The notes beneath the pieces were generated by a model that was not told where the DNA came from, ran no database searches, and worked only from the letters and a program-made list of their open reading frames with translations. A DNA stretch of 7,744 nt from Candidatus Neoflavobacterium equi (GTDB lineage Bacteria; Bacteroidota; Bacteroidia; Flavobacteriales; Flavobacteriaceae). This document shows positions 4,997 through 7,744 of this stretch, piece after piece. The position numbers and the translations under genes were made by a program. Location: positions 1 to 7,744 of the forward strand of contig JAGHSS010000064.1 of NCBI GenBank assembly GCA_018065745.1. The letters run 5' to 3'. How positions within the stretch are numbered: the first letter of the stretch is position 1; each line of letters begins with the position of its first letter.

Positions 4997-6073
4997 TTAT
5001 TCTAATTTAATTTTTGGATCTAGCCAAGCATAGATCAAATCCACTACTATATTAATCAGTACAAAGGTTGCGGCAATGATCAAAACGGCTCCCATAATAA
5101 CGGGTAAATCCAAGGTGTTTAACGCATCGACAACTTCTTTTCCCAATCCATTCCAACCAAAAATAAACTCTACAAAAACCGCTCCTGCCAACATGGATGC
5201 AAACCAACCTGAAATGGCAGTTACCACAGGATTCATAGCGTTTTTCAAGGCGTGTTTAAAAACGACTTGAAAGGAATTCAATCCTTTTGCCCTTGCTGTT
5301 CTAACAAAATCTTGTGTCAAAACTTCTAGCAACGAATTTCGCATCAACTGAATGACCACTCCCAAGGGGCGGATTCCCAAAACGATGGCTGGGAGGATGA
5401 TGTTTTTCCATTGAATTGCTTTTCCCATTCCAAAATCGTCCACTTCATAAAGGCTTCCGGTCATGTTTAAATTGGTGTACTCGTGGAGGACAAATCCAAA
5501 CAGCCAGGCAAACAAAATGGCGCTGAAAAAGGAGGGAACACTCATCCCTAAGGTGCTGATTAAGGCAATGCCACGGTCCAAGGAGCTGTCTTTTTTCAAG
5601 GCAGATAAAATTCCTAGAAAAACGCCTAAAAACAGGGCAATAAAAATAGCAACACAGGCAAGAATTATGGTGTTAGGCATGGTATCTCCAATAATCTGAC
5701 TCACTTTCTTGCCGTTTTTCTGAAAGCTTTCTCTCAAATAGGGGGTTTTCACCACCAATTGCTGATTTCCTATTTCTGCCAGCACTTTGCCGGTGTATTT
5801 ATTTGAATCAAAATAGGTGTATGCAGTCGTGTCTGTTTTGTGCAGTGAAACGACAGATAAATCATTGAGGTAGTACAAATATTGTACTGTCAATGGTTGA
5901 TCAAAACCATACTTTTTTTTGACGCGAGCCAACTGCTCTGAATTTTCATTTTGATCTAACATCATGCGCGCAGGATCTCCTGGAAGCACATTAAACAAAA
6001 AGAAAATAACGGTTACAACTCCAAAAAGTGTAAGCAGGGCATAGCCTAATTTATTGATTAAATACTTTACCAA
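4997..6073 (-). CDS. ABC transporter permease, OppB/DppB type (orphan)
   Basis: An inner-membrane permease subunit of the peptide/nickel (PepT) ABC importer family, 358 residues with six predicted helices. The N-terminal helix (about 8-28) ends in LPGDPA (30-35), the usual OppB signature. The cytoplasmic EAA loop that contacts the ATPase is DFVRTARAKGLNSFQVVFKHA (255-275), and VEFIFGWNGLG (301-311) and DLIYAWLDPKI (345-355) are standard C-terminal motifs. A periplasmic segment of about 65 residues (roughly 70-133) after the first helix looks somewhat longer than in E. coli DppB (339 residues overall). The start is TTG at 6071-6073: an in-frame TAA, which is the stop of the upstream gene, lies one codon before it, so no upstream ATG exists. 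No partner permease, ATPase or binding protein is present in this window, so the substrate is unknown. It lies 3 nt after the DoxX-like gene. Confidence 0.9.
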   Translation of the reverse strand: MVKYLINKLGYALLTLFGVVTVIFFLFNVLPGDPARMMLDQNENSEQLARVKKKYGFDQPLTVQYLYYLNDLSVVSLHKTDTTAYTYFDSNKYTGKVLAEIGNQQLVVKTPYLRESFQKNGKKVSQIIGDTMPNTIILACVAIFIALFLGVFLGILSALKKDSSLDRGIALISTLGMSVPSFFSAILFAWLFGFVLHEYTNLNMTGSLYEVDDFGMGKAIQWKNIILPAIVLGIRPLGVVIQLMRNSLLEVLTQDFVRTARAKGLNSFQVVFKHALKNAMNPVVTAISGWFASMLAGAVFVEFIFGWNGLGKEVVDALNTLDLPVIMGAVLIIAATFVLINIVVDLIYAWLDPKIKLE

Positions 6074-6076
6074 CGA

Positions 6077-7180
6077 TTATAGTTTTATTTTTTCAATGTC
6101 GTTGAAGTGCTTTTTGTCTACAATTGTTCCTTTTTTAAGAACAACGATGCTTGGATTGGCACGTTCAATAGTCTTTAATGTTGTCCCATCACAGAAGTAA
6201 AAATCAAAATTGAAATGATATTGCGCTTTGAATGTCGCTATAGTTTCTGCGTTTGAAGCAGTCATTCCAATAACTTTGTACCCTTTAGCTTCTGCTTGTT
6301 TGGTGAAGTTATTTAACACTGTCAATCCTTCTGGTTTTGACTTGTTCAAATCATAAGCGATGAAAAGAATGACCTTTTCAGCATTTAAAAATTCTGCCGT
6401 TAAATCTTCTCCTTCTTTGTCAATGATGAAATCGTGGATTGGCGGCACATATCCCTTTTCAATCAATTTGGAATCTGAGGATACAAATTCTGCATCTGCC
6501 GGGATTTTGCTGTTCATAACGTCGTCATAACTAAACGTTGTTTCTACACCGTTTACCTTGTAGACGAACGTCATTTCAAAAACGTCTTTTTTGGCTCCTT
6601 GAGGAATTTCCATTGCCTTTTCAATGTTGGTTCCTACCTTATAAGCTCTGAAATCAATGATTGGCAAATGGTTTAAAACATAATACCCAATGAAAAGACA
6701 GATGGTGTAAGTCAAGAAAAGTGCAAATGCTCCATTTACTTGGGTAAGGTAAGATTTGATGTGCTTTTGACCTAAGATAAGAATCACAATCAAAACCAAT
6801 AATATAATATCTTTTGTAAAGGATTGCCACGGAGTTAACTTTAATGCATCACCAAAACAACCACAATCAGTTACTTTATTGAAGTAAGCACTGTAAAAAG
6901 TTAAAAAGGTAAAACCTAGGATTAAAATCAACAACAATATGTTGGTTAATTTTGGTTTGAAACCCAACAATAATGCTACACCTAACACCACTTCAAAAAT
7001 AACTACGAAAACAGCAATTACTAAGGCAAAAGGTATAAACGACGGCATATTTAAAACCGTTTCTGAAAAATATTCTTCTAGCTTAAATGAAAATCCAACT
7101 GGATCATTCAATTTAATAAGACCAGATATTATAAATAATATTCCTACGATGTATTGAGATATTTTTACGATATATTTCAT
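6077..7180 (-). CDS. DoxX/MauE-like membrane protein with C-terminal thioredoxin-like domain (BT_3928-like)
   Basis: A 367-residue inner-membrane protein in two parts. Residues 1-170 hold about five hydrophobic helices (roughly 8-22, 47-73, 79-100, 122-137, 150-170) and the DoxX-type start ISGLIKLNDPVGFSFKLEEYF (18-38). Between helices three and four is DCGCFGD (105-111), the paired-cysteine motif of DoxX/MauE-like redox membrane proteins, with C106 and C108. Residues from about 245 resemble a thioredoxin fold (strand EKVILFIAYDL, late ANPSIVVLKKG with P343 at the cis-proline place), but the CxxC site is replaced by non-cysteine residues; C330 is the only cysteine there. The arrangement matches the Bacteroidota family I recall as BT_3928. 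A role in shuttling thiol electrons across the membrane, perhaps to the TlpA-like protein encoded two genes downstream, is inference. It lies 13 nt after the DUF1599 gene. Confidence 0.85.
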   Translation of the reverse strand: MKYIVKISQYIVGILFIISGLIKLNDPVGFSFKLEEYFSETVLNMPSFIPFALVIAVFVVIFEVVLGVALLLGFKPKLTNILLLILILGFTFLTFYSAYFNKVTDCGCFGDALKLTPWQSFTKDIILLVLIVILILGQKHIKSYLTQVNGAFALFLTYTICLFIGYYVLNHLPIIDFRAYKVGTNIEKAMEIPQGAKKDVFEMTFVYKVNGVETTFSYDDVMNSKIPADAEFVSSDSKLIEKGYVPPIHDFIIDKEGEDLTAEFLNAEKVILFIAYDLNKSKPEGLTVLNNFTKQAEAKGYKVIGMTASNAETIATFKAQYHFNFDFYFCDGTTLKTIERANPSIVVLKKGTIVDKKHFNDIEKIKL

Positions 7181-7193
7181 AATTATTTTTTAG

Positions 7194-7736
7194 TTAGTCA
7201 ACCAGTTTTAGTTGAATTAAAGCAAAAACAGCATAGTTTAACATGTCTTGGTAATTGGCGTCTGTTCCTTCTGAAACCAACGTTTTCCCTTTGTTATCTT
7301 CAATTTTTCTCACTCTTAAAATTTTCTGCAAAATCAGGTCTGTCAATGAGCTGACACGCATGTCTCTCCAAGCTTCTCCATAATCGTGATTCTTAGCCAA
7401 CATCAATTCTTTGGTGTCTTTGATCTTTTGATCGTATAAGGCAATCACTTGTGCTGTTTCTAAATCAGCATGGTCTGCAATTCCCAGTTCCAATTGGATC
7501 AATGCCATAACAGCATAATTGATGATGCCAATAAATTCTTGAGTTTCGTCTTCTGCAACCATTTGGACTTCATTTTCTTGAAGACCTCTGATGCGTTTGA
7601 CTTTGATGAAAATTTGATCCGTGAAACTCGGCAGTCTTAAAATGCGCCAAGCACAGCCGTAGTCCTGATTTTTATTAATAAATAACGATCGACAAACTTC
7701 AATTACTTTGTCATATTCTTGAGATGTTTTACTCAT
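7194..7736 (-). CDS. Tandem DUF1599 (nucleotide modification associated domain 1) protein
   Basis: A soluble 180-residue protein made of two copies of one domain of about 90 residues. Copy one has KNQDYGCAWR (22-31), TDQIFIKVKRIR (39-50), then an acidic segment and INYAVMALIQLELG (72-85). Copy two has KNHDYGEAWR (115-124), TDLILQKILRVR (132-143) and LNYAVFALIQLKL (166-178). The shared signature is K-N-x-D-Y-G-x-A-W-R, then T-D, then N-Y-A-V-x-A-L-I-Q-L. This is the DUF1599 family, which I recall being renamed nucleotide modification associated domain 1 in domain databases. The reaction is not established. The all-helical look with conserved D/E residues hints at an NTP-binding or pyrophosphatase-like role, which is inference. 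It is the first gene visible in the operon; in relatives I recall folP just upstream, which would be outside this window. The leader before its ATG is A/T only (8 nt visible). Confidence 0.88.
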   Translation of the reverse strand: MSKTSQEYDKVIEVCRSLFINKNQDYGCAWRILRLPSFTDQIFIKVKRIRGLQENEVQMVAEDETQEFIGIINYAVMALIQLELGIADHADLETAQVIALYDQKIKDTKELMLAKNHDYGEAWRDMRVSSLTDLILQKILRVRKIEDNKGKTLVSEGTDANYQDMLNYAVFALIQLKLVD

Positions 7737-7744
7737 TATTATAT

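Noticed and set aside
5076..5699. Plus-strand open frames antisense to the ABC permease
   Set aside because: These are complement shadows of a highly hydrophobic coding sequence, giving K/N/T/P-rich peptides typical of such shadows.
6939..7354. Plus-strand open frames over the DoxX-like and DUF1599 genes
   Set aside because: They lie antisense to genes with clear family signatures and show no start context or domain.
1..7744. tRNA, rRNA, CRISPR array, insertion sequence, phage or toxin-antitoxin genes
   Set aside because: I saw no cloverleaf-like segments, no regularly spaced repeats, no transposase or integrase motifs and no gene pairs of that kind. Nearly all sequence is accounted for by the eleven genes.

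Overview
The window looks like a piece of chromosome from a marine or freshwater member of the Flavobacteriaceae (Bacteroidota). Supporting signs are the AT-rich composition, start codons preceded by A/T-rich leaders with no clear Shine-Dalgarno sequence, protein families typical of that group (tandem-domain DUF1599, a DoxX/MauE-like protein of the BT_3928 type, a Rossmann/DUF2520 protein, a short MscS) and a structured intergenic repeat of a kind I recall from flavobacterial genomes. The organism call is inference. All eleven genes lie on the minus strand, so transcription runs from high to low coordinates and the last gene is cut by the window start.

Region 1 (7736 down to 3745) is a tight five-gene run: a DUF1599 protein made of two copies of one domain, a four-helix DoxX/MauE-like membrane protein with a CGCFG motif and a degenerate thioredoxin-like tail, an orphan OppB/DppB-type ABC permease with a TTG start, a secreted TlpA-like thioredoxin with a WCSDC active site, and triosephosphate isomerase (tpiA). 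Gaps range from 13 nt to a 1-nt overlap, so this is probably one transcript. Its promoter lies beyond the right edge of the window.

Region 2 (3744 down to 3546) is the only sizeable intergenic stretch (199 nt). It holds a roughly 115-nt repeat element with nested inverted repeats, then a strong rho-independent terminator facing the minus strand. A possible promoter for the next operon overlaps the terminator.

Region 3 (3545 down to 218) is a second operon: a Rossmann/DUF2520 oxidoreductase-like protein, a KdsC-type HAD phosphatase (Kdo/LPS synthesis), a UbiA-family membrane prenyltransferase, a Maf-family nucleotide pyrophosphatase and a minimal MscS channel. Three of its four junctions overlap. 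The functions centre on the cell envelope plus house-cleaning, but no single pathway joins them all.

Region 4 (217 to 1) has a 7-bp dyad upstream of the 5' part of a secreted protein gene that continues outside the window.

Most of the window is conserved housekeeping sequence. I see no phage, CRISPR, toxin-antitoxin, defence or biosynthetic cluster. The items most worth a second look are the repeat element, the DoxX/MauE-Trx plus TlpA pair, the duplicated DUF1599 domain and the orphan permease.
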